NCBI RefSeq assembly: GCF_019976755.1
Contig: NZ_AP023441.1
Location: forward strand, 2,601,501-2,665,500
Source of the DNA: Nostoc sp. MS1
Lineage (GTDB): Bacteria > Cyanobacteriota > Cyanobacteriia > Cyanobacteriales > Nostocaceae
Reading direction: 5' to 3'
Length of the DNA: 64,000 nt
Shown: positions 46,111-55,363 of the stretch, in pieces
Layout: the number at the start of each line of letters is the position of its first letter
How positions within the stretch are numbered: the first letter of the stretch is position 1
Position numbers and translations under genes: made by a program
Notes under the pieces: model-generated
What the model was told of the DNA's origin: nothing
Databases searched by the model: none
The model's input: only the letters and a program-made list of their open reading frames with translations

Positions 46111-46566
46111 TCATAACTTTCTCATCTGGATTTGAATAACAGTGCTGGGACCTGCCAATATAAAAGCTGCATCACCAAACTTGGGGGCGCTGTTGCGAAC
46201 TTCTGGGTTGAGGGAAAATCCAAAAGGTTCAACAGGCATCCCTAAATTATTCCGATTGAGAGTACCATCACCATTCAGGTCTTGAATTACAGCTACGGCG
46301 TAACTACCAGCTTTTAAATTATCAAAAGTAAGCGTTAAAGGCGTTTCGCTAATCTGAGTACACTGCTTTTGTAATGCCCGTTTACGGTCACTGGGGAATC
46401 CTTGGCTACTACTAAAGATACTGGCGCAGACTTGTCCTTGTTTATTTTGTAATCCATCGATTTCCACAATCAGCTTGCCATTAAAATTAGCCCTAGCACT
46501 CAACGACCAAGCTAAACTACTGACACTTGTCATTAGCATTAAGCTAATTGTCCATTTTTTCATCAT
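46111..46566 (-). CDS. DUF2141 secreted protein
   Basis: The 151-aa product has a signal peptide ending ARA and matches DUF2141: LIVEIDGLQNKQGQVCASIF, LKAGSYAVAVIQDLNGDGTL and GMPVEPFGFSLNP. It is a beta-sandwich family of unknown role. Two cysteines could pair. Monocistronic. Confidence 0.85.
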   Translation of the reverse strand: MMKKWTISLMLMTSVSSLAWSLSARANFNGKLIVEIDGLQNKQGQVCASIFSSSQGFPSDRKRALQKQCTQISETPLTLTFDNLKAGSYAVAVIQDLNGDGTLNRNNLGMPVEPFGFSLNPEVRNSAPKFGDAAFILAGPSTVIQIQMRKL

Positions 46567-46624
46567 AGAATGTACTTTGATTGGCTCATGCAGACTTATC
46601 CTGACATAACTGCGTCGATATACG

Positions 46625-46695
46625 CAAGTATTTTGTATAAAAATTAGTCATTGGTCATTGGTCATTAGTCATTAGTCAACAGTTATTAGTTTTTC
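46625..46695. repeat. STRR heptamers (GGTCATT/AGTCATT) upstream of the DUF2141 gene
   Basis: TTAGTCATTGGTCATTGGTC followed by ATTAGTCATTAGTCAACAGT occupies the region just 5' of the minus-strand gene. Confidence 0.75.
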
Positions 46696-46816
46696 TCCCT
46701 TACTTCTCTGCTTCCTGTTACTCAACGTAACTTCTTTTCCCTCACTTTTAGATTTACTTTATAAATAACCTCTAATTTTGAGCTAATAATTGCTTTACTC
46801 AGTGATGTTGCTGATA

Positions 46817-47323
46817 TCATTTACAGCCCAAACTCTCACGGGTAGCAACGCCTGTAATAGGATTTACCCCATCTGCCTTTTCGCACAGCAAGGAAACTTG
46901 ATAGCGGTCAATTATCGCGTCTGTAAAATCCGCTCCTGTAATGTCAGCTTCATAGAAGCGACTACGAGTCAAAGTTGCTTCTGTGAAAATGGCATTTTTT
47001 AAGTTAGCGTTGTCTAAAGTTGCTCTGTCAACTAAAGCACCTGTTAAATTTGCTCCCTCCAAATTCGCCTTTAATAAAACTCCCTTGGTAAGAATAGCGT
47101 TAGTTAAATTCGCACCTTGAAAGTTTGTACCTCGCATTTCTGCGGCAACAAAAGTTACTCCTACTAAATCAGCATTAGTGAAGTCACGATTATCTAGATT
47201 TATATTGCTGTAGTTAATTGTATTGATTTGTGCATAGGCCGGACTTGGAGTCATAATTAACCAAAAACAAGCCAAAATTAAAACCAAAATTAAACTAAAT
47301 AATCGTCCTAAATTTTTTCTCAT
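46817..47323 (-). CDS. Exported pentapeptide-repeat protein
   Basis: A 168-aa protein with a signal peptide (hydrophobic about 9-27, ending AYAQ), then about 17 consecutive A(N/D)LXX pentapeptides (NFQGANLTNAILTKGVLLKA, NLEGANLTGALVDRATLDNA) forming a right-handed quadrilateral helix. The last segment has two cysteines (LLCEKADGVNP...SLGCK), as in lumenal pentapeptide proteins of cyanobacteria and chloroplasts. Role unknown, probably thylakoid lumen or periplasm. Confidence 0.85.
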   Translation of the reverse strand: MRKNLGRLFSLILVLILACFWLIMTPSPAYAQINTINYSNINLDNRDFTNADLVGVTFVAAEMRGTNFQGANLTNAILTKGVLLKANLEGANLTGALVDRATLDNANLKNAIFTEATLTRSRFYEADITGADFTDAIIDRYQVSLLCEKADGVNPITGVATRESLGCK

Positions 47324-47367
47324 ATAGGAATGAATCCGATTTGATTTCTAAAAAAATCTCAGTAATT

Positions 47368-47392
47368 GTAGGGTGAGCATTGCCCACCCTAC
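47368..47392. repeat. Hairpin repeat GTAGGGTG...CACCCTAC
   Basis: GTAGGGTG (47368-47375) and CACCCTAC (47385-47392) form an 8-bp stem; this is a common intergenic repeat type in these genomes (a partial relative occurs near 55240). Confidence 0.65.
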
Positions 47393-47429
47393 TAAATTTT
47401 TTCTCATAACTTCACAAGATATCTGAAAA

Positions 47430-47606
47430 AGAAAAAGTCAATAGTCTTAAGTAATAACTAATGACCCGTACGGGTATGCCTTCTCTACGAGAGGCTGCGC
47501 CAACGGCACGCCAAGGGCGAACGCCAGTTCCCTATGGCGAGAAACCCACCTACAAGACTGGCTCACTAATGACTAATGACTATTGACTATTGACTATTGA
47601 CTAAGT
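47430..47606. repeat. Dispersed repeat (long copy) between STRR arrays
   Basis: 47461-47570 contains ACCCGTACGGGT, CTCTACGAGAG and GCCAACGGCACGCCAAGGGC, then the block shared in inverted form with 3941-3996. AGTCATT-type and TATTGAC heptamers (47572-47602) flank it. It is rich in short palindromes and non-coding. Confidence 0.7.
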
Positions 47607-47608
47607 AA

Positions 47609-49120
47609 CTATTTCCAATCTTTCCCAATCCGAATTGTCAGATCAGATCCTAAATCGCCAATAGATTTAGTCTCCACTAAGCCTACTCCTAAAACCTTTT
47701 GTAATTCAAATCCTGCGGTACGGTTGCCTTTTTGAACTATAATTTGGGTTTGGCGTTGGCTATCTGGCCAATCTGGGACAGTGTAAATATTTTTAAAGCC
47801 TTTCTGTTGCAAGTAAGCAATAACTTTTTGAGTTAGCTGAGGTTGATTGGAAGCATTTTGAATAGCAATTTTTAGTTGAGAAACGGGTCGAGAATCTTGT
47901 TTGAGTCCAGGCACGTCTACGCCAACATAATTGTTTAATAGATTTTGCTGTCCGGTGAGATTCAGCCAATAGTTATTAGGGTCTTTACTAAATTTACTGA
48001 ATGTACCAGGTAGCATGGCCATTTGGAATTTATCCCGTTCTACATTAACGGAAAAATTCACCAAAGCCATCATTTCTTCTATTTTCAAATTTGTATCAAA
48101 ATATTTCCGCATCAGGCGGGTTAATTGGGGCAATCTGGGTAATACTGTAGGACTATTCAGCCTTTGCAGCAATGCAGCTACAAGTGCTTGTTGTCGCTGT
48201 ACTCTCGGTAAATCCCCTAATCCTTCTTCGCGGTAACGAGCAAATAATTCTGCCTGTTCACCGTTCAGAGTTTGCCATCCTGCAACTAAGCTAATCGTAG
48301 AGCCACTTTTAGGGTCTTGATAAGCCATTGCTTTAGGTACAAAAATCTCTACTCCACCCAATTGATCAACTAATTGCTTTAAACCACTGGTGGAAATGCG
48401 AATATAGCGATCTATTCGAGCATTATTTAAGGTACGGCTGACTACCCTAGCAGCCAATACTGGCCCGCCTTGAGCGTTAGCTTCGGATACCTTAGTTAAG
48501 CCCTGTTCGGGGATGGCAATCATTGTATCTCTGGGAATGGAAAGCACCCGCATAGTTTTATCACTGGGGTCTAGCCTAGCCATTAACATGGTGTCACTTT
48601 TACCAGCGAAACTTTCTGGTGAACCATCCACAGCACCATTAACCGGCTCAATTCCCATAATGAGAATATTCATCGGTTTAGATAGCTGATACTGGGAAAT
48701 TTTGCTCCATAATTCCCCAGGCAATGGCATTTTCTGCTCATCTTTCCCAGTTACACCCAATTCTTCGTCGGTACGGTCTAAATTACTCCACAAGGGAGTC
48801 CACAGCGCCAAGGTGGATACTAACAGCCCAGATAGGATGACTCCTAAAACAACTGTCAAAATCCACAATAGCCAACGAGGCATGGTTAAGCCCAAGCGCT
48901 CGTATAGTTCATGAGGTATTATGCCGACAGACTCAACAACATTACGAGAAACGGTAGCTGACTGGTTTTGAGATTCTGTCTCTATCTCTTGTGTTGATGC
49001 GCTTTGAGGCATTCCCTGATTTTCTACCAGTTGTATTTGTCCTGGCCCCACCTCTAAATTGAGATCCGGTATTTGTTGCGGTGTGACCTGATTTTCCGAC
49101 CATTGAACCTGTTTAATCAC
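47609..49120 (-). CDS. LytR-CpsA-Psr (LCP) family protein
   Basis: An LCP phosphotransferase attaching glycopolymers to the cell envelope. After about 115 cytoplasmic residues comes a membrane helix (WLLWILTVVLGVILSGLLV), then the LCP domain: MNILIMGIEPVNG, SDTMLMARLDPSDKTMRVLS, IPRDTMIAIP, ARIDRYIRISTSGLKQLVD and ELFARYREEGLGDLPRVQRQ with the Arg/Asp set. A LytR_C domain follows (LKIAIQNASNQPQLTQKV). The frame opens at 49174, but GTG 49120 has GGAG six bases upstream, giving 503 residues and clearing the divergent gene. Confidence 0.88.
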   Translation of the reverse strand: MIKQVQWSENQVTPQQIPDLNLEVGPGQIQLVENQGMPQSASTQEIETESQNQSATVSRNVVESVGIIPHELYERLGLTMPRWLLWILTVVLGVILSGLLVSTLALWTPLWSNLDRTDEELGVTGKDEQKMPLPGELWSKISQYQLSKPMNILIMGIEPVNGAVDGSPESFAGKSDTMLMARLDPSDKTMRVLSIPRDTMIAIPEQGLTKVSEANAQGGPVLAARVVSRTLNNARIDRYIRISTSGLKQLVDQLGGVEIFVPKAMAYQDPKSGSTISLVAGWQTLNGEQAELFARYREEGLGDLPRVQRQQALVAALLQRLNSPTVLPRLPQLTRLMRKYFDTNLKIEEMMALVNFSVNVERDKFQMAMLPGTFSKFSKDPNNYWLNLTGQQNLLNNYVGVDVPGLKQDSRPVSQLKIAIQNASNQPQLTQKVIAYLQQKGFKNIYTVPDWPDSQRQTQIIVQKGNRTAGFELQKVLGVGLVETKSIGDLGSDLTIRIGKDWK

Positions 49121-49130
49121 AATTATCTCC
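49121..49130 (-). promoter_or_regulatory. Shine-Dalgarno site deciding the LCP start
   Basis: On the minus strand GGAG is followed by ATAATT and then GTG (49120). Upstream in-frame starts lack any such site. Confidence 0.6.
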
Positions 49131-49236
49131 CCACTCAAACCACTCCCTAGCAGTATATTAATCCAAGCTACCAATCTTGCCAGTGTCAGACCGCACTGTA
49201 CACTTAAAATGTTCTACCGTTGGTGTGTATGACAAG

Positions 49237-50301
49237 ATGAGTAGTCCATTGTTCCCAGTAATCCTGGCTGGTGGTAAGGGAGAACGTTTCTGGCCCCTCA
49301 GCCGCCAAGACCGACCGAAACAATTTTTAAGTCTTGATGGTAGCTCTAGAAGTTTATTGCAATCAACCGCCGATAGGCTGGTTAAGCTCGCCGGCGGACG
49401 GACTGAATTATGGGTAATCACCTCTAGTCAGCTAGGACTAGGGGTGCAACAACAACTACCCGAATTACCATCGCAAAATTTATTAATTGAACCCCAAGGT
49501 AGAGACACGGCTGCGGCTGTTGCTTGGGCCAGTTTGGAAATTCAAAAGCGTTATGGTGATGACGCAATTATAGGCTTTTTTCCTGCTGATCACTGGATAG
49601 CAGATCAAGAGGCATTTAAAAACACCTTAGATGCTGCAACCCAGTTAGCGGCAAGCACAGAAGCGATTGTCACTTTAGGGATTAAGCCTGCTTTTCCATC
49701 AACTGGCTACGGCTACATTGAACAAGGTCAAAAAATTGGTAGCTTTAATGATTTGCCAGCCTATCATGTCAACCGCTTTACTGAAAAGCCCAACCGCGAA
49801 ACGGCAGAAACTTTTTTATCTACGGGAAGATTTAGCTGGAATAGCGGTATGTTTGTCTTCCGTGCGGGAGTTGTCCTCAAGGAACTACATACCCATGCAC
49901 CTGAAATTATCGAACCATTAGAAAAACTGGGTGTTGAGGTCTATCCCCAGTTACCTAAGAAAAGTATAGACTACGCACTCATGGAAAAGACTAGTCTAGT
50001 ATATGTCTTGCCAGCAGAATTTGGTTGGGATGATCTAGGCGATTGGAATGCTATTGAGCGTTTGTTAAAAAAAGCAGATATACCTAATGTAGAACTAGCT
50101 ACTCACGTCGGTCTGGATACGCACGGGGCAATTCTTTACGCTTCTGATCCAGATGATGTAATTGTTACTATTGGTTTAGAGGATCTAGTGATTGTGCGCG
50201 ATCGCAATGTCACTCTCATTGTTAACAAAGAACGCACCCAAGAAATCAAGCAAGTCCTCAAAACCCTCCAAAGCGATCCCCGCTTTACCGAACTGCTTTA
50301 A
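49237..50301 (+). CDS. manC: Mannose-1-phosphate guanylyltransferase
   Basis: A 354-aa nucleotidyltransferase making GDP-mannose from GTP and mannose-1-phosphate. The N-terminal signature FPVILAGGKGERFWPLSRQD, RPKQFL is complete, with FPADHWI and FSWNSGMFVF further on and EFGWDDLGDWNAI at the active site. The phosphomannose isomerase domain of fused ManC proteins is absent. The open frame reaches 49177; ATG 49237 (MSSPLFPVILAGG) is chosen because the motif normally lies a few residues from the start. Divergent from LCP; both serve envelope polysaccharide. Confidence 0.9.
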   Translation: MSSPLFPVILAGGKGERFWPLSRQDRPKQFLSLDGSSRSLLQSTADRLVKLAGGRTELWVITSSQLGLGVQQQLPELPSQNLLIEPQGRDTAAAVAWASLEIQKRYGDDAIIGFFPADHWIADQEAFKNTLDAATQLAASTEAIVTLGIKPAFPSTGYGYIEQGQKIGSFNDLPAYHVNRFTEKPNRETAETFLSTGRFSWNSGMFVFRAGVVLKELHTHAPEIIEPLEKLGVEVYPQLPKKSIDYALMEKTSLVYVLPAEFGWDDLGDWNAIERLLKKADIPNVELATHVGLDTHGAILYASDPDDVIVTIGLEDLVIVRDRNVTLIVNKERTQEIKQVLKTLQSDPRFTELL

Positions 50302-50399
50302 AAGTTGACAGTTGACAGATAAGTAGTAAAAGTTAGAACCCTTGGCAGAGGCGGAAATGCGGGGTTTTTAGTAAAAATATCAAGGAAGGGATAAGGGAG

Positions 50400-50490
50400 A
50401 TGTGGAATACTTTACAGTTTTTCTCCCCCTACTCCCCTATCTCCCCCCACTTCCCCATCTCCTCCACTCCCTACTCCCCCCTCCCCAACA
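50400..50490. repeat. STRR-like CTCCCC/ACTCCCC tract
   Basis: Pyrimidine-rich tandem units (CTCCCCCTACTCCCCTATCT and CTCCACTCCCTACTCCCC) run up to the next start codon. Confidence 0.75.
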
Positions 50491-52134
50491 ATGTTCCTCA
50501 CCCAAACTGTCCCCCGACAACGCGAAATTCTTGAAGTCTTCCTCCGCAATGGTTGGGATTATATGCGGCGGTTGCTTACAGGCGGTAAAGCTGATGAACC
50601 CCAACTACCTACACCGGCGGTTTTAAAAAATATTTTGATAGATTTGGGGCCGGTTTATGTGAAACTCGGTCAATTGATGTCCACTCGTCCAGATTTGCTG
50701 AGTGGGGCTTATATTGAAGAACTTTCTACCTTACAAGACGAAGTTCCCCCAGTTCCTTGGACAGAAATTGAAATAGTCCTGCGTCAACAACTCAAACGCC
50801 CTCTAGAGGAGACTTTCAGCAAAGTTAATCCTGTACCAGTGGCGGCGGGATCAATTGCGCAAATTCATCGCGCTACATTAATAGATGGTCGAGAGGTAGC
50901 AATCAAGCTCCAAAGACCAGGGATCGATGTAACAATTGCCCAAGATACAGCTTTGATTCTAGGGATTGCTGATTTGGTGGCACGTACCGAATTTGGGCAG
51001 AATTATGAAATTAAATCCACTGCGGAAGAATTTACTAAAGCTTTAGAAGCGGAGTTAGATTTTACACGCGAAGCTACGCATACAGACCAGTTGCGGCGTA
51101 ATTTATCTCGTAGTCGCTGGTATGATCCAACACAGCTTGTAGTGGCTGAGATTTACTGGCATTTGACTACAGAGAAATTGCTGGTAATGGAATGGTTAGA
51201 TGGTGTACCTATACTGTCAACAAGCTTAAACAATAACAATGGTAAAGACCCGATAGAGGTACGCAAAGCGATTACCACACTGCTATTCCGGGCTTTCTTT
51301 CAACAGTTATATGTCGATGGCTTCTTCCATGCTGATCCCCATCCAGGAAATATTTTCTATCTCAATGATGGTCGTGTTGCCCTGTTAGATTGTGGCATGG
51401 TGGGCAGACTAGATCCCCGGACTCAGCAGATATTAACAGAGATGTTGTTGGCGATCGTAGATTTAGATGCGGGGAGATGCGCCCAATTAACTCTACAACT
51501 GGCAGATTCCGCCCAACCTGTGATTTTATCAAGGTTAGAAAGTGATTATGACCGTATGCTGCGGAAGTATTACAACGTCAGTTTGACGGAGATGAATTTT
51601 AGCCAAATTTTTTATGAAATTTTGCAAGTTGCCAGAAATAATAAAATTCGCTTACCCAGCAATATGGGTTTGTATGCCAAAACGATCGCAAATCTGGAAG
51701 GAGTAGCCCAGACGTTTAATCCAGAGGTAAATTTATTTGAAGAAATTCAACCATTAATTACCGACTTGTTTAGACGGCAGTTGTTAGGCGATAATCCAGT
51801 GCGATCGCTCCTGAGAACAGCCTTAGATATAAAAAGTCTCTCCTTACAATCTCCCAGGCAAATCGAACTGCTGCTAGATAGAGTCACATCGGAAACCCTG
51901 CGCTGGAACTTTACCCTACACGGTTTGGATGGGGTGCGGCGGACAATGGATGATGCAGCTAACCGCCTATCTTTCAGTATTTTGGTGGGTTCGATGATTA
52001 TGGGGGCGGCGATTATTTCTAATAACGCCCATACAAGCCAGTTGTCGCTGTTGAGTAATTTACTGTTTGCGGCGGCGAGTTTGTTGGGATTGTGGTTGAT
52101 TATTAGTATATTGCGATCGGGTCGTTTAAAGTGA
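50491..52134 (+). CDS. AarF/ABC1/UbiB-family atypical kinase
   Basis: A 547-aa UbiB-like protein. Family motifs: the KxGQ-like VYVKLGQLMSTRPDLLSG, the Ala-rich loop VAAGSIAQIHRA, VAIKLQRPG, ELDFTREA, DGFFHADPHPGNIFY and the DFG-like LLDCGMVGRLD. Two C-terminal membrane helices anchor it (ILVGSMIMGAAII; LLFAAASLLGLWLIISIL). UbiB/ABC1K proteins regulate quinone and tocopherol metabolism using ATP. Start 50491 follows directly on the STRR tract. Confidence 0.9.
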   Translation: MFLTQTVPRQREILEVFLRNGWDYMRRLLTGGKADEPQLPTPAVLKNILIDLGPVYVKLGQLMSTRPDLLSGAYIEELSTLQDEVPPVPWTEIEIVLRQQLKRPLEETFSKVNPVPVAAGSIAQIHRATLIDGREVAIKLQRPGIDVTIAQDTALILGIADLVARTEFGQNYEIKSTAEEFTKALEAELDFTREATHTDQLRRNLSRSRWYDPTQLVVAEIYWHLTTEKLLVMEWLDGVPILSTSLNNNNGKDPIEVRKAITTLLFRAFFQQLYVDGFFHADPHPGNIFYLNDGRVALLDCGMVGRLDPRTQQILTEMLLAIVDLDAGRCAQLTLQLADSAQPVILSRLESDYDRMLRKYYNVSLTEMNFSQIFYEILQVARNNKIRLPSNMGLYAKTIANLEGVAQTFNPEVNLFEEIQPLITDLFRRQLLGDNPVRSLLRTALDIKSLSLQSPRQIELLLDRVTSETLRWNFTLHGLDGVRRTMDDAANRLSFSILVGSMIMGAAIISNNAHTSQLSLLSNLLFAAASLLGLWLIISILRSGRLK

Positions 52135-52389
52135 TTTTTTTAACGCAGAGGAGCGCAGAGGTTAGCGCGGAGGAACGCGGAGTAAGAGGTTACAAAAACA
52201 TTTAGTATTATTTTCTGCTGCCTCCTAGTCTATTTGAGGTATGTATCTATTATTAGATGTAGGTTAAGTTGAGACACAAAATCCAACACCTCAAACCCTT
52301 GTATAATTTGGGTTTGGTTATGTTCAAGCAAACCTACGCATTTGTCGCATTCTTTAATTAAATTGGTATTACTAAAATGGGATGTGAAT
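52135..52389. other. Intergenic with ACGCAGAGG-type repeat
   Basis: AACGCAGAGGAGCGCAGAGG followed by TTAGCGCGGAGGAACGCGGA (about 52143-52182) is a tandem decamer-like repeat. No gene supported before 52390. Confidence 0.55.
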
Positions 52390-53238
52390 ATGGAACACAA
52401 CACAAGCATAGAGCCACAGGATAATTACTGTTATGAACAAATAGTAGATCAATTATTATTTGATAATATCTTTAATCTAGATAATTGTGACAATATTATA
52501 AAAATTCCTTCAATTGAAATCAAAATTGAAGGAAGACCTTTGAGTTTTCAAAATAAAAATAAGCAAAATAATAGTAGACATAATGATTTCAAGGAAAAAG
52601 TTTTAGAAAAAATAGATAAATTTGATTATTTCATAATTAATAGGGTTCAAATTGAAATTCAGTTATACATAAAAGAAATGACTTTGTATGAAGACCATAC
52701 ATTAATAGATATAGATAATATACCCAAAAACTTAATAGATATTTTACATCAATCATTTCCGAAAGGTATTTTAATAGAAGATACACAAGTTGATAAAATT
52801 ATTTCTGAACGTATTCGTATATTACCTAAACCTGGAATTTCTTGTAGTGAGCATTTTTTAATATGTATAAGCCCAATCAACGAAAGTGAAATTTATGCAA
52901 TAAAGAAGAATGATATAATATTTATACCTATTATTAAGGGTGAAAAATCTAATTCTAAATTATATTATCCAGTACCTAAAAGTAATCAGGAAATAATCGA
53001 TAAAACGCAAAACTTATTTGAATGTTTAAATAATATTAAATATAGATTAAAAAAATATACTTTCTTTTGGATATATCTTTTCCTTTTGGTTTTAGAATCA
53101 GGTTCAGGCAGCTTAATAAAATATATCTCTCGTAAATTGTGTGTCAGTGTAGAGGAATATATGCTAAGTATAGGTATGCTTTCAGGTACAGTATTTCCTA
53201 GTAGAATACTGAGGAAGGGATTTAAATCTATGCCATGA
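52390..53238 (+). CDS. Unknown protein with a RusA-like (Holliday junction resolvase) core
   Basis: A 282-aa product (ATG 52390; the frame also opens at 52342 without a good start). Residues ~42-150 read like RusA: IEGRPLSFQNKNKQN, then LIDIDNIPKNLIDIL with Asp107 and Asp109, then ILIEDTQVDKIISERIRIL with Asp131. RusA needs two Asp in a DxDN motif and a third in a (D/E)DxQV motif about 20 residues later, as here. A C-terminal extension of about 130 residues includes a hydrophobic patch (YTFFWIYLFLLVL). The gene is very AT-rich (52441-52500 has 10 G/C of 60 by hand count), unlike neighbours: likely acquired. Confidence 0.6.
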   Translation: MEHNTSIEPQDNYCYEQIVDQLLFDNIFNLDNCDNIIKIPSIEIKIEGRPLSFQNKNKQNNSRHNDFKEKVLEKIDKFDYFIINRVQIEIQLYIKEMTLYEDHTLIDIDNIPKNLIDILHQSFPKGILIEDTQVDKIISERIRILPKPGISCSEHFLICISPINESEIYAIKKNDIIFIPIIKGEKSNSKLYYPVPKSNQEIIDKTQNLFECLNNIKYRLKKYTFFWIYLFLLVLESGSGSLIKYISRKLCVSVEEYMLSIGMLSGTVFPSRILRKGFKSMP

Positions 53239-53339
53239 GTTTGTTAATCAATATTTTCTACAGGATTTTCTGTCAATTAAGAAGAGCTACAGATGAAAAT
53301 AGATAAATATTCATTTGTGGTTTTAATATTTAAGATAAT

Positions 53340-54320
53340 ATGTCTATTATTTCTGTTGAAAATCTCAGTAAGTCTTATCCTGTGGCGGTGAAGGAACCTG
53401 GGCTTGCAGGAACAATTACCCACTTTTTCCGCCGCACCTATCGTTCAATTCATGCTGTTCAGGATGTGTCTTTTGAAATCGCTCCTGGGGAAGTAGTGGG
53501 CTTTCTGGGGCCGAATGGTGCTGGTAAAACTACCACGCTAAAAATGCTGACAGGATTAATTCATCCTACTAGTGGTGTGGTTAAGGTAGCTGGTTATGTG
53601 CCTTTTTTACGCCAAGAAGCATTTTTACAAAAAATCACTTTGGTAATGGGGCAGAAACAGCAGCTTCTTTGGGACTTACCAGCCTTAGATTCTTTAAAAA
53701 TTAACGCGGCTGTTTACAATATCTCCGATAAGGAGTTTCATCGCCGGATAGGGGAATTAACAGAAATGTTGTCTTTGGAGAGTAAGCTTACCCAACCAGT
53801 ACGGAAACTGTCTTTAGGTGAACGAATGAAGGCGGAACTTCTAGCCGCACTCTTACACCGTCCCCATGTGTTGTTTTTAGATGAACCAACTTTAGGATTA
53901 GATGTTAACGCTCAAGTCGCTGTGCGCGATTTTTTACGTGAGTACAATCAACGTTATCAAGCGACAGTGTTATTAACTAGTCATTACATGGCTGATATCA
54001 CAGCTTTGTGTGAAAGGGTATTGTTGATTCACCAAGGGAAACTTATGTATGACGGTAGTTTAGATGGACTACTAGAACGTTTTGCACCATACCGAGAAGT
54101 GCGTGTAGAGTTAGCCCACCCTTTACCTTTAGAAAAACTCCAATTGTACGGTGATGTGCAACTTCTGGAAGGACGAGCGGTATGTTTTATGGTGCAACAA
54201 GAGATTTTGACACGCACAGTATCTAAGATATTAACTGATTTGGAAGTTATAGATTTGACTGTAACTGAGCCGCCTGTAGAAGAAGTAATAGGACGAGTTT
54301 TTCAGGCAGGAGTGGTTTAG
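53340..54320 (+). CDS. ABC transporter ATP-binding protein (ABC-2 exporter type)
   Basis: A 326-aa ATPase: Walker A GFLGPNGAGKTTTLKML, Q-loop near VMGQKQQLLWDLP, signature LSLGERMKAELLAALLHRP, Walker B HVLFLDEPTLGLD and the switch-His region LLTSHYMADI. The C-terminal 90 residues are a regulatory domain of the NatA/DrrA type. The permease gene follows 48 bases downstream. Substrate unknown. Confidence 0.9.
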   Translation: MSIISVENLSKSYPVAVKEPGLAGTITHFFRRTYRSIHAVQDVSFEIAPGEVVGFLGPNGAGKTTTLKMLTGLIHPTSGVVKVAGYVPFLRQEAFLQKITLVMGQKQQLLWDLPALDSLKINAAVYNISDKEFHRRIGELTEMLSLESKLTQPVRKLSLGERMKAELLAALLHRPHVLFLDEPTLGLDVNAQVAVRDFLREYNQRYQATVLLTSHYMADITALCERVLLIHQGKLMYDGSLDGLLERFAPYREVRVELAHPLPLEKLQLYGDVQLLEGRAVCFMVQQEILTRTVSKILTDLEVIDLTVTEPPVEEVIGRVFQAGVV

Positions 54321-54368
54321 AGAGTGCTGAGTGTTGAATCAAAAGTAATTTTTAATAGCAGGGAGTGA

Positions 54369-55157
54369 ATGAAAAGGGTAATTAGAAAAGCTTTGACTTT
54401 GCTGACAGTTTACTACGCCTATATGCTTGAGTATCGAGCAGAACTAGTTTTATGGGTTTTGTCTGGTTCTTTACCAATTATCTTGATGGGGGTTTGGATA
54501 AAGGCGGCACAAGGTGGAAAATTTGGATTATCTCCTGTGGATTTTGCCCGTTACTTTTTGACGGTTTTTATTGTCAGGCAAATTTCTGTTGTGTGGGTAA
54601 TTTGGGAATTTGAAAGGGAAGTTGTAGAAGGTAAGTTATCCCCTAAATTATTACAACCTTTAGATCCGGTATGGCATCATGTAGCATCTCATCTTTCGGA
54701 AAGGGTGGCGAGAGTACCTTTTGCACTGTTACTCATAGGGTTGTTTTTTATTCTGTACCCTCAAGCTTTATGGATGCCGAGTTTTAGCCAATTATTTTTA
54801 TTTACAATTGCTGTAGCGTTGGCTTTTGTTTTGCGCTTTGTAATTCAGTACACCTTTGCTATGTTCGCCTTTTGGACGGAAAGGGCTAATGCTTTAGAAA
54901 ACTTCTGGTTTTTGTTTTACTTGTTTTTATCAGGGTTGATTGCTCCTTTAGATGTGTTTCCGCCAGAAGTAAAGGCGATCGTTTTATTTACCCCATTTCC
55001 ATACTTGATTGATTTTCCTGTTAGTTTATTAGTAGGAATACCTGTTGATATTGGACGAGGATTTTTAGCACTACTTGGATGGATATTAATATTTTGGATT
55101 TTGAATCGCTTATTGTGGCGTGCGGGATTAAAAAGATATTCAGGAATGGGAGCATAA
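54369..55157 (+). CDS. ABC-2 type permease
   Basis: A 262-aa inner-membrane protein with six predicted helices, resembling the DUF990/ABC-2 family: YYAYMLEYRAELVLWVLSGS at the start, WVIWEFEREVVEGKLSPKLL, and a C-terminal LLGWILIFWILNRLLWRAGL. Co-directional with its ATPase. Such systems often have a second related permease; none is here, so it may act as a homodimer or its partner lies elsewhere. Confidence 0.87.
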   Translation: MKRVIRKALTLLTVYYAYMLEYRAELVLWVLSGSLPIILMGVWIKAAQGGKFGLSPVDFARYFLTVFIVRQISVVWVIWEFEREVVEGKLSPKLLQPLDPVWHHVASHLSERVARVPFALLLIGLFFILYPQALWMPSFSQLFLFTIAVALAFVLRFVIQYTFAMFAFWTERANALENFWFLFYLFLSGLIAPLDVFPPEVKAIVLFTPFPYLIDFPVSLLVGIPVDIGRGFLALLGWILIFWILNRLLWRAGLKRYSGMGA

Positions 55158-55363
55158 ATCTTAAGATTCTATTTTGATGTCGGTATACTTCACCGAAGTT
55201 ATATAGTAATCCATTTGATTCTAAAAAAGTCTTAGTATCTGTAGGGTGGGTATTTATAGTGATTTGAGGTTCTTTTGGGGAATTTGGCGAAAAATTTTCG
55301 GAAATTGTAGATTATACTTAAGTATCTCAATACATCCTGGTATTTACTTAAGCTAAGTTGTGT

